DNA of 64,000 bases from Nitratireductor thuwali (GCF_036621415.1 NZ_CP030941.1:868001-932000); one strand, 5' to 3'; counted from the stretch's first letter, positions 1 to 9,984 are shown. Notes: generated by a model not told the origin, from the sequence alone. Made by a program: numbers and translations.

Positions 1-66
1 CAGAACTAGTGTCGATCGGGAAAATCTCTCCTACATTAGGATATCACCAAGGACCGTGGAGCCCTC

Positions 67-1182
67 ATGACCTGGTCATTCAGCCTCGGCAGCATCGCCG
101 GCACCGTTATCCGCATACATGTGACCTTTTTCCTGCTTCTGGTATGGATATGGTTCATGCACTACCAGATCGGCGGCACGGCGGCGGCCTGGGAAGGCGT
201 CGCATTCGTCATTGCCATCTTCGCGTGCGTGGTGCTGCATGAATTCGGCCATGCATTCGCCGCAAGGCGCTTCGGCATCAAGACGCCGGACATCACACTG
301 CTGCCCATCGGCGGCCTGGCCCGGCTCGAGCGCATGCCCGAAGAGCCCGGCCAGGAATTCATCATCGCCATTGCCGGTCCGCTCGTGAATGTCGTCATTG
401 CGGGGCTGATCTTCGTGGCGCTCGGCGGCACGGCGGGCATCGAGCAGATGATGCAGGTGGAAAACCCGCGCACCGATTTCCTTGTGCGGCTGGCTGGCGT
501 CAATGTCTTCCTGGTGCTCTTCAACATGATCCCCGCATTCCCGATGGATGGCGGGCGCGTGCTGCGCGCCGCGCTCGCCACCCGCATGAGCTGGCCGCGC
601 GCCACCCAGATCGCCGCCAATATCGGCCAGGGGCTGGCGTTCCTGTTCGGTTTCCTGGGGTTGCTCTACAACCCGCTGCTGATCTTCATCGCCATCTTCG
701 TCTACTTGGCCGCAGCGGCGGAAGCCCAGAACGCGCAGATACGCGACATCTCCAACAGCGTGCTGACAGGCGACGTGATGGTGACTGAATTCGCCGCGCT
801 CGACCGCACGGCTACCATAGGCGATGCCATAGAGCGACTGCTGGCCACGACCCAGAACGAATTCCCCATCATCGACGCCGACGGCCGGATCGAAGGTTTG
901 CTGACCCGCAACGACATGATCCTGGCGCTCAAGGAAAAAGGGCCCGACAGTCCCGTGGTCGCGGTCATGCAGACGGAACTGCCAACCATCCACCGGCGCC
1001 AGAGCCTGACGGAGGGCTTCAGGCTGATGCAATCGACGAGCGCGCCGGCGGTCGCCGTCCTCGACAGCCAGGGGCGGCTCGTCGGCCTGCTGACCCATGA
1101 AACGATCGGCGAGATGATGATGGTGCGCTCGGCCATGCCGGAAGGCTTCCGCCTGAGCCGGTTCCGCCGGCCCGCGCAATGA
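67..1182 (+). CDS. Site-2 protease family protein (M50) with C-terminal CBS pair
   Basis: This is a membrane-embedded zinc metalloprotease of the S2P/M50 family, 371 aa. The zinc motif HEFGH lies at residues 58-62 inside a hydrophobic helix, and the third ligand region AFPMDGGRVL (Asp161) follows a second hydrophobic stretch. Several membrane segments occupy about residues 18-215, and two CBS repeats follow from about 240 to 355. Members of this subfamily cleave substrates within or near the membrane, and CBS pairs usually sense adenine nucleotides. The substrate cannot be told from the sequence. It stands alone: the 269 bases downstream hold no gene I can support. Confidence 0.9.
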   Translation: MTWSFSLGSIAGTVIRIHVTFFLLLVWIWFMHYQIGGTAAAWEGVAFVIAIFACVVLHEFGHAFAARRFGIKTPDITLLPIGGLARLERMPEEPGQEFIIAIAGPLVNVVIAGLIFVALGGTAGIEQMMQVENPRTDFLVRLAGVNVFLVLFNMIPAFPMDGGRVLRAALATRMSWPRATQIAANIGQGLAFLFGFLGLLYNPLLIFIAIFVYLAAAAEAQNAQIRDISNSVLTGDVMVTEFAALDRTATIGDAIERLLATTQNEFPIIDADGRIEGLLTRNDMILALKEKGPDSPVVAVMQTELPTIHRRQSLTEGFRLMQSTSAPAVAVLDSQGRLVGLLTHETIGEMMMVRSAMPEGFRLSRFRRPAQ

Positions 1183-1451
1183 GACGCTGCGCCGGCGCGG
1201 CAACTTGACAACACGTCCGCCGCGCACCACGTTGATGGGATGAGCATGCGCATACGAACCGTTCTTCTCAATTTCAGGGTGTGTCCCATCGCCGGACACT
1301 GACCCCCGGTTCGGTGCCGCGCCTCCGAGCCGAGGGGGCGTGCAGCCGCGAAGCTTGGACATCCCGGGCTGAACGACAGCAATTTACAGGCGCTTCCCAT
1401 CAACCCCCAACTGGCGGACGGCACGCGGTCGCGGTGCCGCGTGGAAAAGCA

Positions 1452-1865
1452 ATGACAAGCAGGACCGGGCGCAAGCCCCCGATAACCATCTCGCAGACGG
1501 ATCACGACAGGCTGCTCGGCCTGGCCGACGCGCTCGAGGACCGCGACCCGACGCTGGCCGAAACGATGGTCGCCGAGCTTGAGCGCGCGCGCGTCGTCGA
1601 GGATTCCGCCCTGCCCAAGACGGTCGTGCGCATGGGCACGACGCTCACCTATACCGCCGATGGCGGCGAGGAGACGACGGTGACGCTGGTCTATCCCGGC
1701 GAAGCCGACATCGAGGCCGGACGCATCTCCGTCACCACGCCCTTCGGCACCGCCCTCATCGGCCTTTCGGTCGGCCAGTCCATCGACTGGGAGGCCCGCA
1801 ACGGCAAGGTGCACCGGCTGACGGTGACCGAAATCCGCCAACCGGTGCCGGACAAGGGGGCCTGA
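1452..1865 (+). CDS. rnk: Rnk-like regulator of nucleoside diphosphate kinase (GreA/GreB C-terminal fold)
   Basis: A 137-aa protein with a helical N-terminus (about residues 14-50) and a C-terminal GreA/GreB-type domain (about 55-132). The family signature VYPGEAD is at 80-86, followed by a beta-rich TTPFGTALIGLSVGQ stretch. Rnk proteins bind RNA polymerase and are linked to nucleotide metabolism and regulation. I start at the ATG at 1452, preceded by GGAAAAG; the reading frame is open further upstream, but that part does not resemble the family. Rnk and short GreA paralogues are hard to separate by eye. Confidence 0.8.
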   Translation: MTSRTGRKPPITISQTDHDRLLGLADALEDRDPTLAETMVAELERARVVEDSALPKTVVRMGTTLTYTADGGEETTVTLVYPGEADIEAGRISVTTPFGTALIGLSVGQSIDWEARNGKVHRLTVTEIRQPVPDKGA

Positions 1866-1959
1866 ACCTGCCAGGCCGTTCTCCCGAGCGGCCCTTGGGC
1901 CGGCCCGTCTCCAGCCGATAGCTTGTCCCGATAGCGCAAATGCCATGGCTCCAACCTGG

Positions 1960-2652
1960 TTAGCGGAGCGCCACGGGGCGCTCGCGTGCGTAGGGCGCGA
2001 GCGGGCTTAGCGGCATCCAGCGCGGGAATTGACGGCGGAGATCGGCGGGACCGTGCAGCGCGATGCGTCCTTCGCCGATCGCCTCCGTAAGCGGCATGTC
2101 GCCGTACCACACCCATGTGATGGTACGGCTGTCGGTCTCGACGAAAAGGTCGACCTCGTAACCCGGATCCTTGATGCAGAAATCGATTTCCGGGCGCTGC
2201 GACACGATCCAGCGGTCCCGCTTTGCGGCGGGCAGGTCCAGAAAGGAGAACTGGACGACGGTGCGCCCGGGCGGCAGGCTTTCCCGGTCGATATGCCGAT
2301 GCATGTCCCACATGATGAGGTCCGGGTCCGCGCGCTCCCGGCTCAGCGTCGCGGGCAGCCAGCGCTTGCCCCAAATGGCAAGGTCCATCAGGAACGGCGC
2401 CAGCTCGCCACCGGCTTTGGTGAGTGCGTATTCGCTGTGCCCGTCGACGACATGCCGCTCCACAATCCCGTGCTCGGTGAGCGTCTTCAGCCGCCGCGAC
2501 AGGAGCGCCGGCGACATGCGCGGCACGCCCCGATGGATGTCGTTGAAGCGGCGCGAGCCCAGCATAACCTCGCGCAAGACGAGCAGCGTCCATCGCTCGC
2601 CGACGATCTCCGAGGCAAGCGCCAGCGGGCAGTACTGTCCGTAGCCCTGCAT
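1960..2652 (-). CDS. HxlR-family winged-helix regulator with extra C-terminal domain
   Basis: 230 aa. The first 100 residues match the HxlR winged-helix pattern: a CPLALASEIVGERWTLLVLRE stretch with the family Cys at residue 8, then a PRMSPALLSRRLKTL recognition region. HxlR proteins are usually about 110 aa. Here another 120 residues follow, mostly beta-rich, resembling the SCP2-like ligand-binding tail found on some family members. The gene is divergent from a methyltransferase at 2790, a layout in which HxlR proteins often control the neighbour. An 11-nt palindrome at 2693-2703 in the shared intergenic region is a possible operator. Confidence 0.88.
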   Translation of the reverse strand: MQGYGQYCPLALASEIVGERWTLLVLREVMLGSRRFNDIHRGVPRMSPALLSRRLKTLTEHGIVERHVVDGHSEYALTKAGGELAPFLMDLAIWGKRWLPATLSRERADPDLIMWDMHRHIDRESLPPGRTVVQFSFLDLPAAKRDRWIVSQRPEIDFCIKDPGYEVDLFVETDSRTITWVWYGDMPLTEAIGEGRIALHGPADLRRQFPRWMPLSPLAPYARERPVALR

Positions 2653-2789
2653 CCGGGCATTCTAACCCGGGCCAGCGCCAATTTCACTACAGAACTTGAA
2701 GTTGCCTGCACCGCCCCTCCTGCGCGATCCTTCACGGTGCTGCGGCCTCCACGGGCGCAGCAACGCAGGGAACGTGAAAGGAGGCCCTC

Positions 2790-3608
2790 ATGAACGACGC
2801 TCACACACTCGACTACAAGGACATCACAGCGCGCCAGAAGGCCACCTGGTCGACCGGCGACTTTCACGTCGTATCGCGCGGCATCGTCGGCATTAGCGAG
2901 GCGCTTTGCGAGACGGTGGACCCGCGCCCCCGCGAACGCGTGCTCGACATCGCCTGCGGCAGCGGCAACACCGCGCTTGCAGCCTCAAGGCGCTATTGCG
3001 AAGTGACCGGCATCGACTACGTGCCGGCGCTCATCGAACGCGCCAGAACGCGCGCGGAAGCCGAGGGCGCCAAGATCGATTTCCAGGTGGCGGACGCGCA
3101 GGACCTGCCGTTCCCCGATGGGCACTTCGATGTCGTGGTCTCCGTCTTCGGCGTCATGTTCGCGCCGGATCAGGAGAAGGCAGCAAGCGAGCTCCTGCGC
3201 GTGACCAGGCCCGGCGGAAGGATCGGGCTTGCCAACTGGATGCCGGAAAGCTTCAGCAAGGATTTCTTCGGGGCTCATGCCAAGCACAACCCGCCTCCGC
3301 CCGGCGCCGCCTCGCCGTTGCGCTGGGGAAGCGACGAAGGGCTCGAGGCGCTGTTGGGAGCCGGCGCGGACGAAATCCGCGGAACGCGGAAAACGCACCG
3401 CGCCTATATGCGCTCAATCGACCATGCGCTGGAGATCTTCAGCACCTATTTCGGGCCGACGCGAAGGGCGCTCGATGCCATCGGGCCGGAGAAGGGCAAG
3501 GAACTGCTCGGCGACCTTCGCGAAGTCTTCGAGAGATACGACGTCTCCGATGACGATACGCTCGTTCTGGAAATGCCCTACCTGGAGGTGACCGCGAGGA
3601 AGCGTTGA
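2790..3608 (+). CDS. Class I SAM-dependent methyltransferase
   Basis: 272 aa with a Rossmann-type methyltransferase domain in the first 200 residues. Motif I is VLDIACGSGNTALAA (51-65), an acidic strand-2 end follows (GIDYVPALI), and a VADAQDLPFPDGHFDVVVSVFG segment corresponds to motifs II-III of the Methyltransf_11/UbiE group. The C-terminal third is a helical cap that may choose the substrate. The ATG at 2790 has an AAAGGAGG ribosome site. Divergent transcription from the HxlR gene suggests co-regulation. The methyl acceptor is not evident. Confidence 0.85.
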   Translation: MNDAHTLDYKDITARQKATWSTGDFHVVSRGIVGISEALCETVDPRPRERVLDIACGSGNTALAASRRYCEVTGIDYVPALIERARTRAEAEGAKIDFQVADAQDLPFPDGHFDVVVSVFGVMFAPDQEKAASELLRVTRPGGRIGLANWMPESFSKDFFGAHAKHNPPPPGAASPLRWGSDEGLEALLGAGADEIRGTRKTHRAYMRSIDHALEIFSTYFGPTRRALDAIGPEKGKELLGDLREVFERYDVSDDDTLVLEMPYLEVTARKR

Positions 3609-3632
3609 CCGTCGAGGAAGGCCGCGGGCAGC

Positions 3633-4406
3633 CTATGTCTGCCGCCGCGCCCACGCCTTCATGGCGGTGGGAAGCCAACTGGAGAAGCCGGGTCGAATCG
3701 CCTCGAACCGGCGGGCGAAATCCGGGTGGGCGCCGTAGATGTCGGCGAGAGTGGCGTAGGCGTCGGCAGGGCAGGCCTTGCCCCACATGGCTGCCACCCA
3801 ATCCCGGTGCCTGCCGATCAGCGGATCGAGGCTGCGCGCCTGGGGTGGCGTGTTCGCCTGCATTGCATCGGCCAGCGCGGTCTCGATCTCCTCGAGCTCC
3901 TCCATATGCCTGCCGGCCGTGCCGGGGTCCGTCGCTTCGAAGCGGCTTCTGCTCGCCGCGATCGGCAGGCGCGCGTCTTCGCCGAAGCGATCCACGAGCC
4001 ACGCCTCGTATTCGGCCTGCTTCTCCTGCGGCACAAAGCCGCTGTAAAGATCCTTGTGTTTCACGATGCCGTCTCCTTCGAGTTCGCCGATCGTGCGGTC
4101 GATCGTCCTGACAAGTTGGCGACAGCGCTCCCCTTCCGCTTCGAGGCGCTCGCGCTGCGTTCTGAGCGTTGCGAGGTAGTCGAAGTGAGGATCGTCGAGG
4201 ATGGCGCCGATCTCGTTCAGCGTCATCCCGAGCTCACGATGCAGCAGGATCTGCTGCAGGCGCAGCAGCTCCGGCTCGCGATAATAGCGGTAGCGGTTGT
4301 CGCCGACATGCGCGGGCTTCAGAAGGCCGATCTCGTCATAATAGTGGAGGGTGCGCACCGAAATCCCGGCAAGCGCGGCAACCTCACTGACGGTATAGAC
4401 CTTCAT
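3633..4406 (-). CDS. MerR-family regulator with TipAS antibiotic-recognition-like domain
   Basis: 257 aa. The N-terminal MerR winged helix (YTVSEVAALAGISVRTLHYYDEIGLLKP, residues 4-31) is followed by a long dimerisation helix (about 75-115). A helical C-terminal half (about 135-250) matches the TipAS fold used by TipAL-type regulators to bind thiopeptides and other ligands. Its start at 4406 is preceded by a MerR-type operator (see 4439-4461), so it probably controls itself. No resistance gene sits beside it, so its other targets are unknown. Confidence 0.87.
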   Translation of the reverse strand: MKVYTVSEVAALAGISVRTLHYYDEIGLLKPAHVGDNRYRYYREPELLRLQQILLHRELGMTLNEIGAILDDPHFDYLATLRTQRERLEAEGERCRQLVRTIDRTIGELEGDGIVKHKDLYSGFVPQEKQAEYEAWLVDRFGEDARLPIAASRSRFEATDPGTAGRHMEELEEIETALADAMQANTPPQARSLDPLIGRHRDWVAAMWGKACPADAYATLADIYGAHPDFARRFEAIRPGFSSWLPTAMKAWARRQT

Positions 4407-4438
4407 CGCTCACGTCTCCGCAGGACGACACCACTACT

Positions 4439-4461
4439 CCCTCACGCGGCGTCAGGGTCAA
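4439..4461 (-). promoter_or_regulatory. MerR-type operator/promoter upstream of the TipAS regulator
   Basis: A 19-nt inverted repeat (CCCTCACGC, one centre base, GCGTCAGGG; 4439-4457, one mismatch between arms) lies about 33 bases before the regulator's start. A TTGACC -35 box on the minus strand (4461-4456) overlaps its outer edge. A dyad inside the promoter spacer is the classic MerR arrangement. The -10 box near 4431-4436 is weak. Confidence 0.6.
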
Positions 4462-4534
4462 GTGTCGCTCCGGAGATTGCAGCCGGCCGCCGGCGATAGG
4501 TCCCTATCGGATCATCCGGAAGCCGCCGGGCAGC

Positions 4535-6214
4535 CTAGAACAGCCCCTCGATATAGCCGGCCTCGTTGAGGAAGATCTTCTCCGCCGAGGGGGCTTTCGG
4601 CAGGCCGGGCATGGTCATGATCTCGCCGCAGATCGCCACGACGAAGCCCGCACCGGCCGAAAGCCGCACCTCGCGCACCGGCACCACGTGATCGGTCGGC
4701 GCGCCGCGCAGATTTGGATCGGTCGAGAAGGAGTACTGGGTCTTGGCCATGCAGACGGGCAGATGGCCGTATCCCTGCTGCTCCCACTGATGGAGCTGCG
4801 CGCGCACCGATTTGTCGGCGATGGCCTCCGAGCCGCGATAGATGCGCCGCACGATGGTGTCGATCTTCTCGAACAGGGGCATGTCGTCGCCGTAGAGCGG
4901 AGCGAATTGCGACGCGCCGCCTTCGGCCAGCGCCACCACCTTGCGGGCCAGTTCCTCGGCGCCGGCGGAGCCTTCGGCCCAATGGCGGCATAGGACGGCC
5001 TCCTCGCCCTGCGCTGCCACATAGGCTTTGACGGCTTCGATCTCGGCCGCGGTGTCGGAATGGAAATGGTTGATGGCGACCACCGCCGGCACGCCGAACT
5101 GCTTCACGTTCTCGATGTGGCGGCCGAGATTGGCGCAGCCCTTCTTGACCGCCTCGACATTCTCGGTGCCCAGATCCTCCTTCTTGACGCCGCCGTTCAT
5201 TTTCAGAGCCCGGACGGTGGCGACGATGACCGCGGCGGCCGGCTTCAGCCCCGCCTTGCGGCACTTGATGTCGAAGAATTTTTCGGCACCCAGGTCGGCG
5301 CCGAAACCGGCCTCGGTCACCACGTAGTCCGCCAGCTTCAATGCCGTTGTCGTGGCCATGACCGAATTGCAGCCATGGGCGATATTGGCGAACGGGCCGC
5401 CATGCACGAAGGCCGGATTGTTCTCCAGCGTCTGTACCAGATTGGGCTGGAGCGCGTCTTTCAGGAGAACCGCCATCGCGCCGTCGGCCTTGAGGTCGCG
5501 GGCATAGACCGGGCTCTTGTCGCGGCGATAGCCGATGATGATTTCGCCCAGCCGCTTTTCGAGATCCTCAAGATCCGTCGCCAGGCACAGGATCGCCATC
5601 ACCTCGGAGGCGACTGTGATGTCGAAACCGCCCTGGCGCGGAAAGCCGTTGGCGACGCCGCCCAGCGAGCAGACGATCTCGCGCAGGGCGCGGTCGTTCA
5701 TGTCCATCACCCGCCGCCACGTGACGCGGCGCGTGTCGATGTCGAGAGCGTTGCCCCAGTAGATGTGGTTGTCGATCAGCGCGGAGAGCAGATTGTGGGC
5801 AGAGGTGATGGCATGGAAATCGCCGGTGAAATGAAGGTTGATGTCCTCCATCGGCACCACCTGCGCATAACCGCCACCCGCCGCGCCGCCCTTCATGCCG
5901 AAGCAGGGGCCAAGCGAGGCTTCGCGGATGCAGATCGCAGTCTTCTTGCCTATCCGGTTGAGCCCGTCGCCGAGGCCGACCGTCGTTGTCGTCTTGCCCT
6001 CGCCGGCCGGCGTCGGGTTGATGGCGGTGACGAGAATGAGCTTGCCGTTCTCCCGTCCCTTCACCGACGCGATGAACTGCGCGGAGACCTTGGCCTTGTC
6101 ATGGCCGAAAGGCAAAAGATGCTCGTCGGGAATGCCGAGCTTCTCGCCGACCTCCCGGACCGGCTTCTTGCTTGCCGCCCGCGCAATCTCGATATCGGAT
6201 TTGACTTCAGCCAT
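4535..6214 (-). CDS. fhs: Formate--tetrahydrofolate ligase
   Basis: 559 aa, the full length of the family. It makes 10-formyl-tetrahydrofolate from formate, ATP and THF in the cytoplasm, feeding purine synthesis and C1 assimilation. The nucleotide loop reads [18 protein letters not shown] near residue 68, and the conserved [21 protein letters not shown] stretch follows. The ATG at 6214 is preceded by GGAGGAAG. It is transcribed alone. A C1 ligase close to a choline importer (16 kb) fits use of C1 units from methyl-group degradation, but that link is inference. Confidence 0.97.
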   Translation of the reverse strand: MAEVKSDIEIARAASKKPVREVGEKLGIPDEHLLPFGHDKAKVSAQFIASVKGRENGKLILVTAINPTPAGEGKTTTTVGLGDGLNRIGKKTAICIREASLGPCFGMKGGAAGGGYAQVVPMEDINLHFTGDFHAITSAHNLLSALIDNHIYWGNALDIDTRRVTWRRVMDMNDRALREIVCSLGGVANGFPRQGGFDITVASEVMAILCLATDLEDLEKRLGEIIIGYRRDKSPVYARDLKADGAMAVLLKDALQPNLVQTLENNPAFVHGGPFANIAHGCNSVMATTTALKLADYVVTEAGFGADLGAEKFFDIKCRKAGLKPAAAVIVATVRALKMNGGVKKEDLGTENVEAVKKGCANLGRHIENVKQFGVPAVVAINHFHSDTAAEIEAVKAYVAAQGEEAVLCRHWAEGSAGAEELARKVVALAEGGASQFAPLYGDDMPLFEKIDTIVRRIYRGSEAIADKSVRAQLHQWEQQGYGHLPVCMAKTQYSFSTDPNLRGAPTDHVVPVREVRLSAGAGFVVAICGEIMTMPGLPKAPSAEKIFLNEAGYIEGLF

Positions 6215-6336
6215 CGTTGTTCTTCCTCCTCGTGCCGGGCTTCACCCCGGATTCTCGACCGGGATTAAACCCCTCGCGCCCGTCAGACCGCAGTTCCGAA
6301 AAAGGCATGGGCTGCGGCGATTGCGACAGCAAGCAC

Positions 6337-7497
6337 CTAACGCGACGGCCAGGCCCAGGGCGGGCGGGGATGTTCTTCCAGAACGACCGTCTCGCCCAGT
6401 TCCTTGGCAAGGGTGAATGCCACGGCGCCTTCCTTTTCCGCGAGAGCATCGGCCAGGACGGCGGAGTGGGTGATGACGATCACCTGGGAACGTTCTGCCG
6501 CCTGCCCGATCAGCCGGCCGAGCGGCCTGATCAAGTCCGGATGGAGGCTCGTTTCCGGCTCATTCAGGACGAGAAGAGAAGACGGCCTCGGCGACAGGAG
6601 CGCGGCGACCAGGAGCAGGTAACGCAAGGTTCCGTCCGAGAACTCCGCCGCCCGCAGCGGACGCAGCAGACCGGGCTGCCGCATGAGCACTTCAAACGGC
6701 CCCTTGTCGATGGAGACTTCGATGCGGCTGCCGGGGAAAGCGTCATCGATCGCTGTTTCCAACTCGTCGCGCGCGCCGATCTCCATGATCGTGCGCAGCG
6801 CCGCCGCCAGATCTGAACCGTCCGACGCCAGGACCGGCGTCCGCGTGCCGATCTGCGGCAGGCGCGAAGCGGCTTCGGGATCGGTCCGGAAATGATCGTA
6901 GAACCGCCACGCCCGCATGCGCTCGCGCAGATAGAGCAGTTCAGGCGCGGCGCGCGGGTCGGCCGCATGGGTCATCATGCTGTCGTAGGAGGCAAGGTCC
7001 GTCAGGACGCTTCTGCGCGCGCCGACCTCGTCCCGGACGGAGACGTGGCCCCTTGTGCGCTCGGCGAACGCGTTGCTGCGCCCCAGGCTCTCACCGACCC
7101 AGACCGCTTCGGCCTTGATCGCGGGGTCCCTCGCGAAGGCGCTGCCCATATCGTCCGCGAGAAGCCCGAGATCGATCGCGTAGCCGTAGTCTTCGTCGGC
7201 AAAACCGAGCTTCAGGCTCACCGGGTTCTTCCGCACCGTACCCTGAACCGGCTGCTCGCCGCGTTTCATGGCGGCCGAAAACTGCTCCGGCCCGGCCCAC
7301 AGCGTGGAGTCCAGCCCGCCCTCCCTGGCGAGCGCGCCGACCACACCGCCCTGGGCGGTCTCGGCCAGAAGCCGGATTGCCCTGTAGAGGCTCGACTTGC
7401 CGCTTCCATTGGCGCCGGAGACCACGTTGAGCCTTCCGAGCGGCAGGACGAGTTCGCGCAAGGAGCGGTAGCCGGAAACGGCCAGGGTAAGAATCAT
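6337..7497 (-). CDS. AAA family ATPase (SMC/RecF-like, AAA_21 type)
   Basis: 386 aa single-domain ABC/SMC-type ATPase. Walker A is GANGSGKSS (28-36), and a late LLVLNEPETSLHPDLI segment carries Walker B and the D-loop, followed by IVITHSAVL (switch His). No TOPRIM nuclease or coiled-coil arm is present, so it is not a full OLD nuclease or RecF. Proteins like this occur alone or with a partner nuclease in defence and repair contexts. Here the neighbours are fhs (minus) and the DUF2333-type gene, with no obvious partner. Function is unknown beyond ATP binding. Confidence 0.85.
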   Translation of the reverse strand: MILTLAVSGYRSLRELVLPLGRLNVVSGANGSGKSSLYRAIRLLAETAQGGVVGALAREGGLDSTLWAGPEQFSAAMKRGEQPVQGTVRKNPVSLKLGFADEDYGYAIDLGLLADDMGSAFARDPAIKAEAVWVGESLGRSNAFAERTRGHVSVRDEVGARRSVLTDLASYDSMMTHAADPRAAPELLYLRERMRAWRFYDHFRTDPEAASRLPQIGTRTPVLASDGSDLAAALRTIMEIGARDELETAIDDAFPGSRIEVSIDKGPFEVLMRQPGLLRPLRAAEFSDGTLRYLLLVAALLSPRPSSLLVLNEPETSLHPDLIRPLGRLIGQAAERSQVIVITHSAVLADALAEKEGAVAFTLAKELGETVVLEEHPRPPWAWPSR

Positions 7498-7559
7498 CTC
7501 GATCTCCCGCGCCCCCGCGTCAAGCGCACTCCTACCCTAAACGATCGCCAGAAAAAGCC

Positions 7560-8681
7560 TCAGCGGTCCAGTACTTGTCGAAGCTCCACAAGATTGGAGC
7601 GCACCCGCAGGATGTAGAAGCCCATGGTGGCGAGGTGCGTCGGCATGATCCAGCCCGCCTCGCGGCCGTTGGAAATGATGAAGGGCGTGATGTTGAGGGC
7701 GGCGCGAAGCTGGCTCTCGGTGGTATCCCACAGCGAGCCCAGCGAGCGCTGGTTTACAACGTCCTCGAAATCGGCCCGCGCGGCGTGCAAAAGACCGTAA
7801 TAGCCGTAGAGCTGGCCATAGGCGAACCAGAAACGGTCGTCGGCGCGTGTGTCGAACCAGCCGCTATTGTAGTTTTCCGACCGCTCGCGCAGGATCGCGG
7901 ATGTGGAGCCGATATCGTTGGCGATGCGGTCCAGGAACTGGATGAGATTGTCGGCGCGGGCGTCGAAGACGGCTTCGCAGCTCTCGAGCCGGTCGTTGAA
8001 GCGGCGCAGGCTTTCGATGGCCGTGCGGTAGAAGCCGGGCGTGGGGATCTTCGGGCCGAACGGGTCGAGGCCGAAATACCACGCGTTTTCCGAAAACTGG
8101 ATACTTTCGCGCGCCTTCTGCAGGTCGCTATCGATCTGCGACGTCCCGCGCACGCGCCCGAGCGCGTCGACCAGCTCCACCGCCGTGCGGCGCACCGTCT
8201 GGTTCACCCCGCGCTGAAAGGAGGCCTTGTTGTCGAAGAACGGCGTGTCGTCCCAATCGATGAAGAAGAAGCCCGTCTTGTAGAGAAGCATGGAGGATAT
8301 CCATGCGTTCTGGTTGACGTTGAAATCCGTCAGATCGGCCGCCACCTCGGCAATGGCCGAGCGCCCGCAGGTGCGGGCCTCGCCGCCTTCGGTGGCCATG
8401 ACCTGCTCGCCGGCCGAAACCGCGCGGCTTTCCAAATCGTAGGCCTGCACATAGTCGGGGTTGAAATTCGTCCACACCTGGGTCTGCCAGAAGAAATAGG
8501 CGTAGAGCCCGACGAAAAGCAGAACCACCGAGCCCACGGCCAACTGCAGCACCCAGCCGCGCCGGCGATACCACCGGGCGGCCGCCATGAACGGCCAGGC
8601 GAGCCAGGCAACGACATAGCCGATGCCGCGGCCGATCCACAGGAAGACGCGGGCGAAGAAATTCACGATCGGCTCAAGCAC
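7560..8681 (-). CDS. DUF2333-type membrane-anchored protein
   Basis: 373 aa. I start at the GTG at 8681, preceded by GAGGGG, rather than an upstream codon, because the protein then begins with VLEPIVNFFARVFLWIG and runs into a strong transmembrane helix (about residues 41-65). The rest (about 70-373) is predicted soluble and periplasmic or cytosolic. Its C-terminus, with an NGREAGWIMPTHLATMGFY region, matches my recollection of DUF2333. It is the last gene of the minus-strand block and overlaps nothing. Neighbouring AAA+ and coiled-coil genes suggest it is the membrane anchor of that assembly (inference). Confidence 0.75.
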   Translation of the reverse strand: MLEPIVNFFARVFLWIGRGIGYVVAWLAWPFMAAARWYRRRGWVLQLAVGSVVLLFVGLYAYFFWQTQVWTNFNPDYVQAYDLESRAVSAGEQVMATEGGEARTCGRSAIAEVAADLTDFNVNQNAWISSMLLYKTGFFFIDWDDTPFFDNKASFQRGVNQTVRRTAVELVDALGRVRGTSQIDSDLQKARESIQFSENAWYFGLDPFGPKIPTPGFYRTAIESLRRFNDRLESCEAVFDARADNLIQFLDRIANDIGSTSAILRERSENYNSGWFDTRADDRFWFAYGQLYGYYGLLHAARADFEDVVNQRSLGSLWDTTESQLRAALNITPFIISNGREAGWIMPTHLATMGFYILRVRSNLVELRQVLDR

Positions 8682-8692
8682 GGCACCACCCC

Positions 8693-9976
8693 TCAATCCA
8701 GCCCGAAAAGAAGCCGGCGCAGCGCCCGCTTGTCCTTGAGATAGGTGGTCTTGAGCGTCTCCACAACATGGGCGCGCCACGGCTCGGGATAGGTTTCGTA
8801 ATCACGGTAAAAACCCTGCTTGTTGAAGACGTAGCGCATGAGGAAATCGAAGGGCGCGTAGTCCGAGAGGAGCCGGTTCACCAGCCATGCGTCCGCATGC
8901 GCGGGGTTGGCCCGCACCACCATCAGCCGCTGCGCCGGCGAAAGCTCGGCCATTTTCAACTGGCCGAGCTGTCGGATTTCGCGCAGCGCCGCATTGAAGA
9001 AGGGATAACGGCCATCGCGGTTCACCCGATCCGCGTGCCGGTGCATCCAGGTTTGCAGCCAGACCTGGTCGGCCTTAGAAAAGTCCCGCTCGGGCTCGGT
9101 TCGCCGGATGAGATCGGCAAGCGCCAGCGTGGCGCGGTGCTCGAGGAAGCCGGAGCGCTCGACCCAGGAAGCGCGGGGCAGCTCGATGCGGCCCGTCTCG
9201 GCCAGGAACCGGTAGATGCGCTCCTTGTCGTCCAGCGACAGATAGCTGACCTGCCAGGGGCGCGAGCGGCGGAAGCCGGGCGCGTTGCGGTCGGCGATCA
9301 CGGTCGTCGTATCGCGGTCGGCAAACACGTAGACCCCGCCGAAATGGCTGGTCCAGTAAGCATCGTGCCGGAAGATCACCTGATCGGGTACCAGCGCATT
9401 GTCGCGGATGTCGCCGGTCTCCTTCGCCAGTTCCACCATGCGCTTCAAGAGCCCATCGTCGCGCCACGCGTCGGGCTCCTGCTTCAGCCGGTCGGACAGA
9501 CGGCCGAGTTCGGCGGCCTTGCCCAAAAGATCCTCCGCCGAAAGAACCTTGAACTCGACCTGCCCGATCGACAGCAGATCCTCGATATCCTCGACCCGGG
9601 CGACATGCTCTTCGATCTCGCCATAGATCACGTCCCTGATGGTGATCGCGTTGATCGACCGCGCATTCTTGCTCATGAACTCGTAGATGAGCTCGGATGT
9701 ATTGGAAAAGGCCGTGTGCACCACCGGCAGGTCGATCTGCGAAGGCGTGAGGATGATGAAGCGGCGGTTGACCTGATTGGGGTCGAGATAATGCTCGTCG
9801 CCCAGTTCCTCGGCGATTTGCGGCGAAAAGCCGGTGCGGTCGATGTCGAAGGATCGAAGCTTGGTCGGCGCGAGGCCGAAGGCGCCGAGCGCCTTGTTGT
9901 ATCGCGCGACCAGATGCGGCTCCTCGACGGTGAGGAGGCGGCCATAGATGAGCTCGTTTTCGTAGAGGCGGTTCAT
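8693..9976 (-). CDS. Conserved protein of unknown function (427 aa) in the AAA+/coiled-coil block
   Basis: I do not recognise a characterised family. The protein is soluble, acidic in its first half, with no signal peptide or membrane helix. The N-terminal 130 residues look like an alpha/beta domain (RRFIILTPSQIDLPVVHTAF). The C-terminal half is helical and rich in Arg, Trp and Tyr (VWLQTWMHRHAD, FLMRYVFNKQGFYRDYE). It ends 11 bases before the GTG of the DUF2333-type gene, so the two are almost certainly co-transcribed. Its ATG sits exactly 8 bases after a GC-rich repeat that also supplies the GAGGGG ribosome site. Confidence 0.8.
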   Translation of the reverse strand: MNRLYENELIYGRLLTVEEPHLVARYNKALGAFGLAPTKLRSFDIDRTGFSPQIAEELGDEHYLDPNQVNRRFIILTPSQIDLPVVHTAFSNTSELIYEFMSKNARSINAITIRDVIYGEIEEHVARVEDIEDLLSIGQVEFKVLSAEDLLGKAAELGRLSDRLKQEPDAWRDDGLLKRMVELAKETGDIRDNALVPDQVIFRHDAYWTSHFGGVYVFADRDTTTVIADRNAPGFRRSRPWQVSYLSLDDKERIYRFLAETGRIELPRASWVERSGFLEHRATLALADLIRRTEPERDFSKADQVWLQTWMHRHADRVNRDGRYPFFNAALREIRQLGQLKMAELSPAQRLMVVRANPAHADAWLVNRLLSDYAPFDFLMRYVFNKQGFYRDYETYPEPWRAHVVETLKTTYLKDKRALRRLLFGLD

Positions 9977-9984
9977 GCCGCCCG

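Noticed and set aside
76..1362. 428-aa minus-strand open frame
   Set aside because: Antisense to the site-2 protease; composition is that of a shadow frame.
6337..7497. OLD-family nuclease or Gabija-type defence gene
   Set aside because: The ATPase has no TOPRIM domain and no adjacent helicase or nuclease gene.
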